From an uncultured Alkaliphilus sp. (GTDB lineage: Bacteria; Bacillota; Clostridia; Peptostreptococcales; Natronincolaceae): DNA of 64,000 nucleotides. A program made the translations under genes and the position numbers. A model generated the notes under the pieces. The model searched no databases, had not been told where the DNA came from, and saw only the letters and a list, made by a program, of their open reading frames with translations. Below, in pieces: positions 26,968 through 36,721 of the stretch; position 1 is the stretch's first letter; the number at the start of each line of letters is the position of its first letter. The stretch is taken from the NCBI GenBank assembly GCA_938074565.1, contig CALJEQ010000023.1, positions 117,201-181,200 of the forward strand, read 5' to 3'.

Positions 26968-28074
26968 TTATTTTATAACACCATATTGTTTTATAACAAC
27001 CTCAACATCAATATTGATTTCTGCCACCTTATAGGCCTCATTCCATTCTACACTCTGCCAATAGTTATTGTACTTTGCCCTAACCTTATCTCCAATACCT
27101 AATGGATCGCTACCAATCTTTTGCATATAATTAAATAGTTGTTTATAATCTTCTTTCATCCCTTTAACTATAGCATCCTCAATAGCCATTTGGGTTACTT
27201 TTTCATCCGTTCTGTCCCATCTATATTCATCTAAGGTTACATCAAAGATTAACTCCATATTAATTACTGGTCTATTTTCCACTATTTTAATATCAAGTTT
27301 TCTTTTTACAGACCTTAATAATGCAGCCGTATAGAACTCTACTTCTAAATCTTCATCAAAGTAATTATCTATGAAAAAGGTTGGGTTTCTCAATTGGTTC
27401 ATTGCTGCCAATAACAAAGAAGACTTTCTTGTATCAATTCTTCCAACCATTTTATCCCCAGAAAATAAAGCTGTTCCTATAATTCTTATCCCATTTGGCT
27501 CCAATTTTATCATTGGAGTTATGGGGTCTAGTCCAGGTGCAAAGTAGGCAATATCAAAGTTATAGATTCTAGTTTCTGGAATATACCCATTTCTTATATT
27601 ATTCTCTAACAGCTGACTTATATAATATGCACTGCGGGGCTTGTCTCCAAAGTTTAATGATTTTTCAATTAGCTCTTTCGGACTACCATCAACAACAACA
27701 ATAATTGCCAATGCAGGATTTATAGGATCTCTTTGAAAAACCTCCAGTAGGTTATGAATTCCCCCTTCTGCCATATCACAAGATAATAATATATGTTGTA
27801 TCTTCCCTCCCCCTAAATTTTTAGGTGAAATGAGTCTACCATTTTCCCTTGCTTCCCTAAGGGAGTTAGCAGTGGTTGTAATCATTTCTACCTCCCCCTG
27901 CTGTTGGATTCCAACTACTGGATTGGTAAGGGATATTAACATTTTATTATCTTCACTTCTTTCTATTCCAACATTAAGAATATAACCAACTTTTTCGTAA
28001 ATATTTTCATCCCAACAGCTGGTTAAAAGTACAGTTAACAATAAAATAAACACTAATTTTTTTACTTTCCTCAT
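26968..28074 (-). CDS. gerAC: Spore germination protein, Ger(x)C lipoprotein
   Basis: A 368-residue protein with a lipoprotein signal (VLLTSC, C20) followed by WDENIYEKVGYILNVGIE and a C-terminal domain with NYWQSVEWNEAYKVA, typical of GerAC/GerBC. It is anchored on the outer face of the spore inner membrane as the third receptor subunit. Its ATG overlaps the gerAB stop by 4 bases. Confidence 0.95.
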   Translation of the reverse strand: MRKVKKLVFILLLTVLLTSCWDENIYEKVGYILNVGIERSEDNKMLISLTNPVVGIQQQGEVEMITTTANSLREARENGRLISPKNLGGGKIQHILLSCDMAEGGIHNLLEVFQRDPINPALAIIVVVDGSPKELIEKSLNFGDKPRSAYYISQLLENNIRNGYIPETRIYNFDIAYFAPGLDPITPMIKLEPNGIRIIGTALFSGDKMVGRIDTRKSSLLLAAMNQLRNPTFFIDNYFDEDLEVEFYTAALLRSVKRKLDIKIVENRPVINMELIFDVTLDEYRWDRTDEKVTQMAIEDAIVKGMKEDYKQLFNYMQKIGSDPLGIGDKVRAKYNNYWQSVEWNEAYKVAEINIDVEVVIKQYGVIK

Positions 28075-29156
28075 TTTATTCCAACACCCCTTTTATTAAC
28101 AAAAGAAAATAAATAGGATATACATAAATAACCCATTATTCCAATACCTAATAAATTAAGTATCTCAAGAAATTGGTTTGTGTGAGCTTGGTCTTTTGGG
28201 ATTCTACTAACTAAAACTGCAACAATGTAAAATATAAATAAAACCTTTCCCCTTTTCTTAATATTAAATACTTCATTTATACTGTAAAAAGATGAGAAAA
28301 GATAATTTCGTAGGGAACTTGCCATAGCAGGAAACCAAAATGCAACAAAAAATAGGTCTATCCTTTCAACAATAGGCGCTTTATAAGATCTAGAAATGCT
28401 AAAAAGTGGATACTCCAACTGTTTCAACATTACTTCTCCATAAAAACCTGTAGTGAATATGGTAACAATTAGAAAAAAGACCATAGTAAATAAGTTTGCT
28501 GCTAAAGCATACTTCATGGCATTTTCTTTATCAGTAATATTAGGATAAATAATAGCTACTAATTCTATCCCCAGAAATCCGAATAAAGAAGGTATTATAG
28601 CCATAGTAATTGGTTTTATACCTGAACCTCCTACTGGCATAAGAAAGGTAAAACGAAAATCCTTATAAATTAGTAGTAAAAAAATAATTACTAAAGAATA
28701 AATCACTAGCAATATATTGACAAACCTACATATGGCTTTAAGTCCATACCAAATGAGATATATAGTTGGTATCAATATAAAAAAAGTCAGAACTGTAGGG
28801 GGTGTTAGTTTTAATGTGCTGACCTTTATTACATTAGTAAAAATACGAATACCTAATATAGCCGCCACAAAGGAATATACTATTATAAGTATATTTAGAA
28901 TACCGCCTATATGTTTGCCGTACAAAACACTATTAATCTCTAGTATAGATTTGTCTTTGTATCTTTTTAAGAGAAGCATAATAATTACAAGTATAAAGGA
29001 TGAGATTATTCCACCCATTATAATTGATATCCAAGCATCATGCCCTGCTATTTGTACAAGTATTGAAGGTAAGGTAAGAATACCAATGCCAATTTGTACT
29101 GCTATGATGAAAACAAATAGCTGCCTAGATGTAATTTGATGTTTATGATCTAACAT
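28071..29156 (-). CDS. gerAB: Spore germination permease-like protein
   Basis: About 361 residues with ten predicted membrane segments of the amino-acid/polyamine transporter superfamily (GIGILTLPSILVQIAGHDAW near the N-terminus). GerAB subunits bind the germinant. The ATG at codon 8 of the longest frame is chosen because it begins one base after the gerAA stop and has GAGGTAGG upstream. Confidence 0.94.
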   Translation of the reverse strand: MLDHKHQITSRQLFVFIIAVQIGIGILTLPSILVQIAGHDAWISIIMGGIISSFILVIIMLLLKRYKDKSILEINSVLYGKHIGGILNILIIVYSFVAAILGIRIFTNVIKVSTLKLTPPTVLTFFILIPTIYLIWYGLKAICRFVNILLVIYSLVIIFLLLIYKDFRFTFLMPVGGSGIKPITMAIIPSLFGFLGIELVAIIYPNITDKENAMKYALAANLFTMVFFLIVTIFTTGFYGEVMLKQLEYPLFSISRSYKAPIVERIDLFFVAFWFPAMASSLRNYLFSSFYSINEVFNIKKRGKVLFIFYIVAVLVSRIPKDQAHTNQFLEILNLLGIGIMGYLCISYLFSFVNKRGVGIK

Positions 29157-29157
29157 T

Positions 29158-30651
29158 CTACCTACCTCTTCTATCATTATTTGGGTTTCCTTGATCTGGT
29201 CTTTTTCTAAGCAATTCTAATGGAACCCTTACCATTACATCCTTTAAATCTTTAATTCTTAGAGGCACAACCGGTTGAAAATAGGGTTGTCCTAAAGATT
29301 CCAAAACCACTAAATGGGCTATTAACATAATAGTAGATACCACCACCCCCACGATACCAAAAACTGCTGATGAAAGTATAAATATAAACCTTATAAACCT
29401 TATAGCAAGTCCCATATCATAGGAGGGTATGATGAAGGATGCAATGGCTGTAACGGCAACAATTATAATAAATAAATCACTAACAATACCTGCTGCAACA
29501 GCTGCCTGCCCTATAACTAACCCACCAACAACCCCTATGGAAATTCCAATATAGGTGGGCAGTCTTATGGAAGCCTCCCTAAGCATCTCTAGGGTTACTT
29601 CAAGAATTAGTGCTTCAACAATTGGTGAAAAAGGAACCTTAGCCCTAGATTCTGCCAATGGCACCAATAAATCTAACGGAACCATAAAATAGTGAAAAGA
29701 TGTAATAGCTATGTAAAGAGCAGGTAAAAAGATTGCTAGCATTGCTCCTAATAATCTTATAGTTCTAATTAGACTACCAGCCATCCAATTAGTACTATAA
29801 TCATCCAAGGCTTGAAAAAAGGAAAAAAAACTTACGGGTGCTATTAACACAACGGGGGTTCCCTCCTGCATTATTACAAACCGTCCCTCCAACAAACCTG
29901 CTACTGCCTTATCTGGCCTTTCTGTAGCTAAATATTGTGGAAATGGTGAGAGCTTAAAATCTGTTATAAATTGTTCAATATAGCCTATTGGAATTAATCC
30001 ATCATAGTTTATACCCTCAATTTTATTATTTAGCTCTTCTAAAAGATTCATATCAGCAATATCTTCTATATACGCTATACTAACCGTTTGATTCATTGTT
30101 GTTCCAACTTTTATTAATTTAAATTTAAGATTATTATTCTTTATCTTTCTTCTAAGGGTAGCCATATTTGATTCAATGGTTTCTCTAAAACCCTCATGGG
30201 GTCCCCTTACATTTTTCTCTGTTTCTGGCTCTTGAATACTTCTAATTTCATACTTATCTAGCTTACATACGACGGCAAAGGGTCTGCCATCTATAAGAAA
30301 CACTGCAAAGCCCGATAAAATATCTGTTATAATGGAAGAAAAATCATAGTAACAATCTACATTGGAAGCGGAAACACTTCCAAGAATTGTTATATCGGTT
30401 AAGTTCTCTTCTTTTAAAGAAAGTATAGGATTAATAAAATCCCTTTGAACTAAATCAATATTAACAATCCCCTTTAAATATAGTATACAACCTTCCGTGC
30501 TATTATTTAGAAAAACCTTCCTTTTAATTAAATCAGGGCAATCTTTGAAGGCTTCTTCTATCCTTAAGAGACTTTCCTTTAGAGATTTAGATATTTCATT
30601 CTCGTTATTGATCATACCTGACTCTGTTTTTTCCCTGTTCCTTTTACCCAT
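29158..30651 (-). CDS. gerAA: Spore germination receptor subunit A
   Basis: About 497 residues: a soluble N-terminal region (to about 290) and a C-terminal membrane part. The segments LPALYIAITSFHYFMVPLDL and LEVTLEMLREASIRLP are typical of GerA-type subunits. It is the channel-forming part of the nutrient germinant receptor. The ATG at codon 3 follows GGTGG and is preferred to the TTG. Order AA-AB-AC is the standard operon and marks the organism as a spore former. Confidence 0.95.
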   Translation of the reverse strand: MGKRNREKTESGMINNENEISKSLKESLLRIEEAFKDCPDLIKRKVFLNNSTEGCILYLKGIVNIDLVQRDFINPILSLKEENLTDITILGSVSASNVDCYYDFSSIITDILSGFAVFLIDGRPFAVVCKLDKYEIRSIQEPETEKNVRGPHEGFRETIESNMATLRRKIKNNNLKFKLIKVGTTMNQTVSIAYIEDIADMNLLEELNNKIEGINYDGLIPIGYIEQFITDFKLSPFPQYLATERPDKAVAGLLEGRFVIMQEGTPVVLIAPVSFFSFFQALDDYSTNWMAGSLIRTIRLLGAMLAIFLPALYIAITSFHYFMVPLDLLVPLAESRAKVPFSPIVEALILEVTLEMLREASIRLPTYIGISIGVVGGLVIGQAAVAAGIVSDLFIIIVAVTAIASFIIPSYDMGLAIRFIRFIFILSSAVFGIVGVVVSTIMLIAHLVVLESLGQPYFQPVVPLRIKDLKDVMVRVPLELLRKRPDQGNPNNDRRGR

Positions 30652-30735
30652 AAACAATCACCACCCTTAAGTATTTTTTCCTTTAAATTAAGGTTTTATT
30701 CCTATAACTCTCTCAATAAAGTTTAGTCAAAAAAA

Positions 30736-30762
30736 TAATAAGGCCAGAAAAATTTATCTGGC
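30736..30762 (-). terminator. Terminator after the activase operon
   Basis: GCCAGA and TCTGGC form a short stem followed on the minus strand by CTTATTATTTTTTT. Confidence 0.6.
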
Positions 30763-30814
30763 TCATTAACTATTATTTTCAAACTACCTCTATGACTTTA
30801 ATTTTAAGGCTTTT

Positions 30815-31798
30815 TTATGCCAACTTTTCTTGATCTGTTGTTATATTATTACTCCATTTTCCACATTTATCTCCCCATCTGGCAGTTAATTGTCCATCCT
30901 TCATAATTTCTATTACCTCACAGCCATTGGAACAATCTAAACATTCAAAACCCTTTACTTGGTAGCCAGAATGAACGATGTCAAAACCTTTAAAGTCAGT
31001 ACCATTATTTTTACTGGCGTGTTCTTGTGCCAATAAACAACAACCTATAGCCCCCATTACTTCGTGATGGGGAGGCACTAACACTTCAAATCCTAAGGCT
31101 TCTTCAAAGGATTTTTTAATACCCACATTGGCTGCAACCCCTCCTTGAAAAACAACAGGACCCGCTAAATCTTTTCCTTTACCTAAGTTATTTAAGAAGT
31201 TACGTACTAAAGCATCACATAGACCTTTAATAATATCCTCTTGGTTATGACCTAATTGTTGCTTGTGAATCATATCAGACTCTGCAAAAACTGCACATCT
31301 TCCTGCTATTCTTACTGGATTTTCTGATAACAATGCTTTATTTCCAAACTCTTGTATAGGTATATCTAAACGGGCTGCCTGACGATCTAAAAACGAGCCT
31401 GTACCCGCTGCACAAACGGTATTCATGGCAAAATCACTAATGATTCCGTTTTTCAATAAAATAATTTTTGAATCTTGTCCACCTATTTCAAAAATGGTAC
31501 GAACACCTTTTACAAAATTTAATGCGGCAATTCCATGGGCGGTAATTTCATTCTTAATCACATCTGCTCCCACCATCATGGCTGCCAAGTGTCTACCACT
31601 TCCAGTTGTTCCAACACCCTTTACTTTAATTTCATCTGTTATTTGATATTGAACTTCTTTAAGTCCTCTTTTAACTGCATCAATGGGTTTACCCTGAGTT
31701 TTAGTATATACTTTTCCTAATATCTCTTTATTTTCATCCATTAGTACAACATTGGTACTTACAGAACCTACATCAATACCCAGATAACAATTTCGCAT
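30815..31798 (-). CDS. BadF/HgdC-type ATPase, dehydratase activase-like
   Basis: A 327-residue ASKHA-fold ATPase. GIDVGSVSTNVVLMD is the phosphate-1 motif, GGQDSKII the region near the cluster, and CAAGTGSFLD plus GRCAVFAESD hold the two cysteines that bind the bridging 4Fe-4S cluster in HgdC-like activators. It drives ATP-dependent electron injection into 2-hydroxyacyl-CoA dehydratase-like enzymes. A C-terminal extension, CLDCSNGCEV, adds three cysteines. It overlaps the upstream gene by about 26 bases. No classical dehydratase subunit pair is nearby. Confidence 0.9.
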   Translation of the reverse strand: MRNCYLGIDVGSVSTNVVLMDENKEILGKVYTKTQGKPIDAVKRGLKEVQYQITDEIKVKGVGTTGSGRHLAAMMVGADVIKNEITAHGIAALNFVKGVRTIFEIGGQDSKIILLKNGIISDFAMNTVCAAGTGSFLDRQAARLDIPIQEFGNKALLSENPVRIAGRCAVFAESDMIHKQQLGHNQEDIIKGLCDALVRNFLNNLGKGKDLAGPVVFQGGVAANVGIKKSFEEALGFEVLVPPHHEVMGAIGCCLLAQEHASKNNGTDFKGFDIVHSGYQVKGFECLDCSNGCEVIEIMKDGQLTARWGDKCGKWSNNITTDQEKLA

Positions 31799-32882
31799 CT
31801 TCTTTCATCTCCCTTCTTCTCTTTAGTAAATCAACAAAAGCTTCTAAGCGGGTGGAATACCCTGCATCTCCCGTCAACTCATCAACTATTAAACAAAGAT
31901 ATGGTATATCAAAATCCTTTTCTATTGTTGGTAGAATACTTTGAGCAACAATTTCTGGCATACAGGTAAAGGGGTAAATTTGAACTAACCCATCATAACC
32001 TTCTTTAGCATATTTAACTGCATAACCAATGGTTTCTCTAGCATGTCCTCCAATCATAGTCTTCATATAAGGCTTTGCTTCCTTAATTATATCTTTTTCC
32101 ATACTTAAGCCCAGTGGGTGTAGGTACAGATGTTCAGTTAACCATCTACTTACCTTTAAAGATCGATCTAATTCAACTCCCATTTCCCCAAGTTTTTTTT
32201 CAACATTTAAATTAACAAAAGGTTCTATAATGGTATATATCTCCCCAATAAGACCAACCTTTATTACTTCCTTGTTAGGGTCTTCTTCTATTGCCATTAG
32301 TTTTTCCTTGGTTTCGCCTACCAACTGCTTCATTTCTTTATAACCCTTAACATTTCTTACTTCTTTTTGAAATTGTTCTAAAAGGTTATCAACTTCGCCT
32401 ATTTTCCTTTGTCTTGGTCTTTTGTAATAGGCTATATCATCCAATTCATCCACCTGATACAAAACTTTTGTACCTTGAGCTAAAGCTTTAATAATTTTAT
32501 AAGGATTTTTCGTGTTTGTTATATGAAAAATTCTATTAACAAACGTTTTATAATCCCCTTGAGGTGGGTCTAATAATACAAAGTCTATATTGTGTCCAAT
32601 TTCTTGTAATATTTCTTTTTGTAACATAGTATAATATCCAAATCTGCAAGGGCCACAACTGCCCGACATTAATATTGTATCTGCCCCCTGTTGAATGCTT
32701 TCAATGAAATTTCCTATATTAATCTTTAAAGGTAAGCATATTGATTCAGGTGAATATTTCGTTCCAATTTCCAATGTTTCTTTACTACATACTGGTGGAA
32801 CAATTATATCTACACCTAACTCTTCAAATAAAACCTTAGTGGCAATATATTGATTACCCATGTGCGGGAAGGTTACCTTCAT
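31773..32882 (-). CDS. HgdB/YjiM-like CoA dehydratase component
   Basis: About 369 residues, 2-hydroxyacyl-CoA dehydratase D-component family. Conserved cysteines occur in SICLPLKI, GSCGPCRFGYY and FTCMPEIVAQ; the C-terminus reads DELTGDAGYSTRLEAFVDL, shared with the neighbouring gene. In many Clostridia this domain is the last part of a giant activase fusion. The ATG at codon 7 follows GGAGG and is chosen. Substrate unknown. Confidence 0.85.
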   Translation of the reverse strand: MKVTFPHMGNQYIATKVLFEELGVDIIVPPVCSKETLEIGTKYSPESICLPLKINIGNFIESIQQGADTILMSGSCGPCRFGYYTMLQKEILQEIGHNIDFVLLDPPQGDYKTFVNRIFHITNTKNPYKIIKALAQGTKVLYQVDELDDIAYYKRPRQRKIGEVDNLLEQFQKEVRNVKGYKEMKQLVGETKEKLMAIEEDPNKEVIKVGLIGEIYTIIEPFVNLNVEKKLGEMGVELDRSLKVSRWLTEHLYLHPLGLSMEKDIIKEAKPYMKTMIGGHARETIGYAVKYAKEGYDGLVQIYPFTCMPEIVAQSILPTIEKDFDIPYLCLIVDELTGDAGYSTRLEAFVDLLKRRREMKEDAKLLSGY

Positions 32883-33843
32883 CTCTTTTCCTCCAATCAA
32901 TCATATCTATAAATGCTTCAAGACGCGTATTTACACCAGCTTCTCCTGTATGCTCATCAATTGTTAATAATAGGAAAGGTATATCTCCATCTTTTCTTGT
33001 CCATCTTTCGAACAAGTCACCTATTATGGAGTCTATTCCACAACCAAAAGCAGATACATATATCGCCCCATCAATATCACTATTTTCTTTAAGGTAAATG
33101 GCTGTACCTAAGGCTTTTCTGCCATAACTCCAAAACATCTTTTTTTCTAAAGTAGCTGCTTTTTCATTAATAACATCCATATTAATCATTTCTGGAATTA
33201 ATATTTCCACTCCATAATCTTGAAGTTTTTTCATAATATCCATAGAACCCATACGGTCATACAGTTGATAGGTATGCCCTAATAGGGCTATTTTCTTTTT
33301 ATTTTTATTATTTAGCATTAGTTGTTTGGAAGTTAGCTCCCCATCTATTGGAAACCTTCCTTGACTTATTTTATCTTTATATTCTTCGTATGCCTGCAAT
33401 GCTTTTGAATAGGCTTTTCGTATTTTAATTGGGTTTTTAGTAACATAACTACCAAATTCATAAACAGTTTTCATAATGTGTTTTCTCGATTGGTTAAAAT
33501 TAATTTCTGTATCAATTAAAGGGGGTAAGTTTGGAATAGAGTGTTCTACCATTTCTGGCAATCCACAAAACTTAGGACAAATATATTCATCTTTATAAAC
33601 ACTCATCATTTTAGGAACAAAAATATAGTCTACCCGATCCTTTAAATCAATAACATGTCCATTAAAAATTTTCACTGGCAAACAGGCTTCATCTACCGTG
33701 TTCTTTACCCCTTTATCCAGTAAATTCTTATTGGTGGGATTAGAAATAATTATCTCTGCCCCCAGTTCTTCATAAAAAGTTTTCCATAAAGGATAATAGT
33801 CATAAAACCATAACCCTCTTGGAATGCCTATTTTAATTGTCAT
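32854..33843 (-). CDS. DUF2229 acyl-CoA dehydratase activase-like protein
   Basis: About 329 residues beginning IGIPRGLWFYDYYPLW, the signature of DUF2229, with cysteines in DEACLPVKIF and ICPKFCGLPEM and a C-terminal DEHTGEAGVNTRLEAFIDM that mirrors the end of the next gene. The paralogous ends suggest the two genes arose by duplication. It is the first gene of a three-gene unit with overlaps of about 30 bases. The ATG at codon 8 follows AAGGGAGG. Confidence 0.85.
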   Translation of the reverse strand: MTIKIGIPRGLWFYDYYPLWKTFYEELGAEIIISNPTNKNLLDKGVKNTVDEACLPVKIFNGHVIDLKDRVDYIFVPKMMSVYKDEYICPKFCGLPEMVEHSIPNLPPLIDTEINFNQSRKHIMKTVYEFGSYVTKNPIKIRKAYSKALQAYEEYKDKISQGRFPIDGELTSKQLMLNNKNKKKIALLGHTYQLYDRMGSMDIMKKLQDYGVEILIPEMINMDVINEKAATLEKKMFWSYGRKALGTAIYLKENSDIDGAIYVSAFGCGIDSIIGDLFERWTRKDGDIPFLLLTIDEHTGEAGVNTRLEAFIDMIDWRKRDEGNLPAHG

Positions 33844-33910
33844 AATAATTCCTCCCTTCAACATTTAAAGATTATCGTCTATATTATGTAAAAATATACC
33901 TATTAAATAT

Positions 33911-35416
33911 TTAAGCAAAGGGAATAATTGTTTTTCCCAACCACTGTTTTAGTTTTTGAAGTTTCGACTTCTTCATCTCATCTTGATAAGTAACTTCATT
34001 ACTTTTATTAAGATAAAGATGAAATTCTTGTAAAACTTGATTAGCCATCTGTTCATCATAAATAACTGCATTTACTTCATAATCTAAGAAAAGACTTCTT
34101 GTATTCAAATTAGCAGAACCAATTGAAACCATCTTGTCATCTACTAAAAATACTTTAGCATGTAAAAAACCTTCCTCGTACTGATAAATCTTAACATTTG
34201 CGCTTAGTAATCTTTTAAAAAAAGATTCGTTTGCCCAACCCACCATAAAAAAATCTGGTTTTTTAGGTATAATTACTCTTACATCAACACCTCTTAAACC
34301 CGCTGTTTGAAGGGCTTTTAACATACTATTATTTAGTATTAAGTAGGGAGTCCCTATATATATTTTTTCTGTTGCACTATTAATCATAGAAAAATACAAC
34401 TGACTAATTTCGTTCCAATGGGTGTCAAAACCACTGGTGATCATTTGAGTTGGCATAAAATTTGTTACATCATTTTGTATTGGAAAATAGTTTTTATCTA
34501 GTATTTTTTCACCTGTAATATAATACCAGTCACCTAAAAATATCTTTTGTATCCAATTAACAACTTCTCCTTCTAACCTAATCTGTAAATCCTTCCAATC
34601 ACCAATATTTTTATCTCTACCTAAATACTCATCCCCTAGATTAAATCCCCCAATAAACCCTACTTTTCCATCCACCACCACTATCTTACGATGATTTCTA
34701 TGGTTTAACTTTCCCTTTAATATCGAACTTAAATAACCATCATGGGCTTTTACTTCTACTCCAACTTCTCTTAATTGTCTTATATATCTTCTACCTAGCT
34801 TATGACTTCCTAAGCCATCATAAATTACCCGTACTTTTACACCTTCTTTAGCTTTTTTAATTAAAACATCTTTAAATTTATTACCGATTCTATCATTTCT
34901 CAATATAAAAAATTCTACATGAATATGTTCTTTAGCATTGGAAATTTCTTCAATCATTTCATCAAATGTATCTACACCACCATTTAGTAATTTCCCTTTA
35001 TTATAATGGGTCACTGGTAGCCCCGTGTTAAGTTCGATTAAATTAACAATACCCTCTTCTACCTCTCCAATCGTCTCTATCTTCTCAACTTTATCCTTTG
35101 TCATTCTCATCAGTTCATCCATATAAATACTTCTATTATTTTGATACTTATTTAATAATTGTGTATTTCGCCATATTTGGTTTAAAGTAAATAACATAAA
35201 AACACTAATTATAATTAATAATGTTTTAATTATTTTTGCTAGTAAAATTCCTTTGAAAAAGTGCAAAATAAGTAGTGATAGAACAAATAGCAAACTAGTC
35301 ACTACTACATAGGGGTATATTCCAATAACAAACCCGTGGTTGGTTAGCATAAATAAATTAAAAGAAATAATAAGCAACAATAATATGCCAGTGGTAGTTG
35401 TAAAAAAAGCAATCAT
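33911..35416 (-). CDS. cls: Cardiolipin synthase
   Basis: A 501-residue phospholipase-D superfamily enzyme: N-terminal membrane segments (about 1-75), then two HKD motifs, HRNHRKIVVVDGKVGFIGG (about 240) and HAKVFLVDDKMVSIGSANLN (about 420). It condenses two phosphatidylglycerol molecules to cardiolipin and glycerol. The ATG has a TTGGAGG site. Confidence 0.95.
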   Translation of the reverse strand: MIAFFTTTTGILLLLIISFNLFMLTNHGFVIGIYPYVVVTSLLFVLSLLILHFFKGILLAKIIKTLLIIISVFMLFTLNQIWRNTQLLNKYQNNRSIYMDELMRMTKDKVEKIETIGEVEEGIVNLIELNTGLPVTHYNKGKLLNGGVDTFDEMIEEISNAKEHIHVEFFILRNDRIGNKFKDVLIKKAKEGVKVRVIYDGLGSHKLGRRYIRQLREVGVEVKAHDGYLSSILKGKLNHRNHRKIVVVDGKVGFIGGFNLGDEYLGRDKNIGDWKDLQIRLEGEVVNWIQKIFLGDWYYITGEKILDKNYFPIQNDVTNFMPTQMITSGFDTHWNEISQLYFSMINSATEKIYIGTPYLILNNSMLKALQTAGLRGVDVRVIIPKKPDFFMVGWANESFFKRLLSANVKIYQYEEGFLHAKVFLVDDKMVSIGSANLNTRSLFLDYEVNAVIYDEQMANQVLQEFHLYLNKSNEVTYQDEMKKSKLQKLKQWLGKTIIPFA

Positions 35417-35481
35417 TTTTTACCTCCAATTTCATCTTTTTCCCTTTTATCATTGCCTTATTATCTTAATTGTATGCAAAA

Positions 35482-35502
35482 AAGCCCCCATTAAGGGAGC
35501 TT
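35482..35502 (-). terminator. Terminator after the diguanylate cyclase gene
   Basis: AAGCTCCC, loop TTAAT, GGGGGCTT, then TTTTGC on the minus strand. Confidence 0.8.
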
Positions 35503-35521
35503 GCGATTTGTGGAGAGTATT

Positions 35522-36418
35522 CTAAGTTTCATATTCATAATGTTTTCCTATTACATTATTTTTACCAACTTTCTTTGCTCTATATAAACATTTATCAGCA
35601 ATAAAAATCAATTCATCTTTATTTGAGTGGTGATCCTTTTTCAGATTTGATATACCAATTGAGATGGTTACACCAACCCCCTCTAACCTTAAAGTCTCTA
35701 TAGAGTCTCTTATTCTCTCTGCTATTACAGATGCTTCTAATTCATCTATCTCCACCAATATAATTATTATTTCTTCACCGCCATATCTAGCAACTATATC
35801 ATTCTTTCTTACATTTATTTTAACTTTATCGGCTACTTTTTTTAATATTTTATCACCAAATTGATGTCCATAACAGTCATTAACTTGCTTAAAATTATCA
35901 ATATCCAACATCAATATAGATAAATCCCTATTTTCTTCTTTAAAATTTGTATATAATTCTCTATAGATTGTTTCAAAGGTTTCACGGTTATATAACCCTG
36001 TTAGACCATCATATTGGCATTTTTTTTGTAATTCAGTTACTTTCTTTTCTTCTTCCAAACGTTTTTGAAGGTCTTTTGCTTCTAATGCAACTAAATTAAT
36101 TAACTCTAAACTAATCTCTTGAATATCATTATGTTGGTGTTGTATTAATGATGTGTTTCCCATATAGGCTACTAAAACCTTTAAATCACCTTCAGATTTC
36201 TGATAACAATAGGGATTTGACTCCATTGATAGCAGTAATTTGTCTTCTTCTATTTCTTGATGCATATCACTTAATAATGATATAAATTTACCATTATTAA
36301 TATTTATGTATATTGCAAATTGGTCAAGGCTTTTCATCTTATAAATCAAACTAAATATTGCCATAAACTTCTCTTTTAATAGATTTAAAATTTTATTTCT
36401 TTGATCTTTTGATTTCAT
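35522..36418 (-). CDS. Diguanylate cyclase (GGDEF)
   Basis: A 298-residue protein: an N-terminal sensory part (about 1-120) of no family I recognise, a short coiled coil (about 105-132), then a GGDEF domain from DGLTGLYNRETF (about 137). The active site reads GGEEI, an active variant, and an RxxD inhibitory site (RKND) lies five residues upstream, so product feedback is expected. It makes cyclic di-GMP. No membrane segment is seen. The ATG follows GGGGGGAG. Confidence 0.92.
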   Translation of the reverse strand: MKSKDQRNKILNLLKEKFMAIFSLIYKMKSLDQFAIYININNGKFISLLSDMHQEIEEDKLLLSMESNPYCYQKSEGDLKVLVAYMGNTSLIQHQHNDIQEISLELINLVALEAKDLQKRLEEEKKVTELQKKCQYDGLTGLYNRETFETIYRELYTNFKEENRDLSILMLDIDNFKQVNDCYGHQFGDKILKKVADKVKINVRKNDIVARYGGEEIIIILVEIDELEASVIAERIRDSIETLRLEGVGVTISIGISNLKKDHHSNKDELIFIADKCLYRAKKVGKNNVIGKHYEYET

Positions 36419-36664
36419 AGGATCGCTCCCCCTATAATTTAATCCCTAATTTACAACTTAACACCATATGAGGGTTTTTATAATAAATATGTTAAAGAGC
36501 TAGGTTAAATTCCAAGCAAATTATGGTAATATCAATTTAGTTCTTTTGAACTATGCAAGAATAATTATTGTTTATTGCATTCAGTCTTTTTTTTATTTGC
36601 AATTTATTTATTAATTATTTATTCATCTTTCAAATAGATAAAAGGTGTATATGTGGATTATAAC
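36419..36664. other. Divergent intergenic region before the MFS gene
   Basis: AT-rich sequence between divergent genes with no coding frame and no clear promoter; the leader hairpin of the MFS gene follows at 36665. Confidence 0.4.
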
Positions 36665-36714
36665 AACCCCATAATATAGAGGTAGTTTACTACTAGATTA
36701 TCTTATAAGGGGTT
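36665..36714 (+). promoter_or_regulatory. Leader hairpin enclosing the MFS ribosome site
   Basis: AACCCC (36665-36670) pairs with GGGGTT (36709-36714); inner AT-rich pairing and a GTAGT/ACTAC hairpin fill the stem. It is followed by TTTTT and the ATG at 36722. The only ribosome-site-like sequence, AAGGGG, is inside the 3' arm. Confidence 0.55.
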
Positions 36715-36721
36715 TTTTATA

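Noticed and set aside
30815..33843. A complete 2-hydroxyglutaryl-CoA dehydratase operon
   Set aside because: Only activase-like and HgdB-like parts are present; no HgdA-type subunit, CoA transferase or dehydrogenase gene is adjacent.
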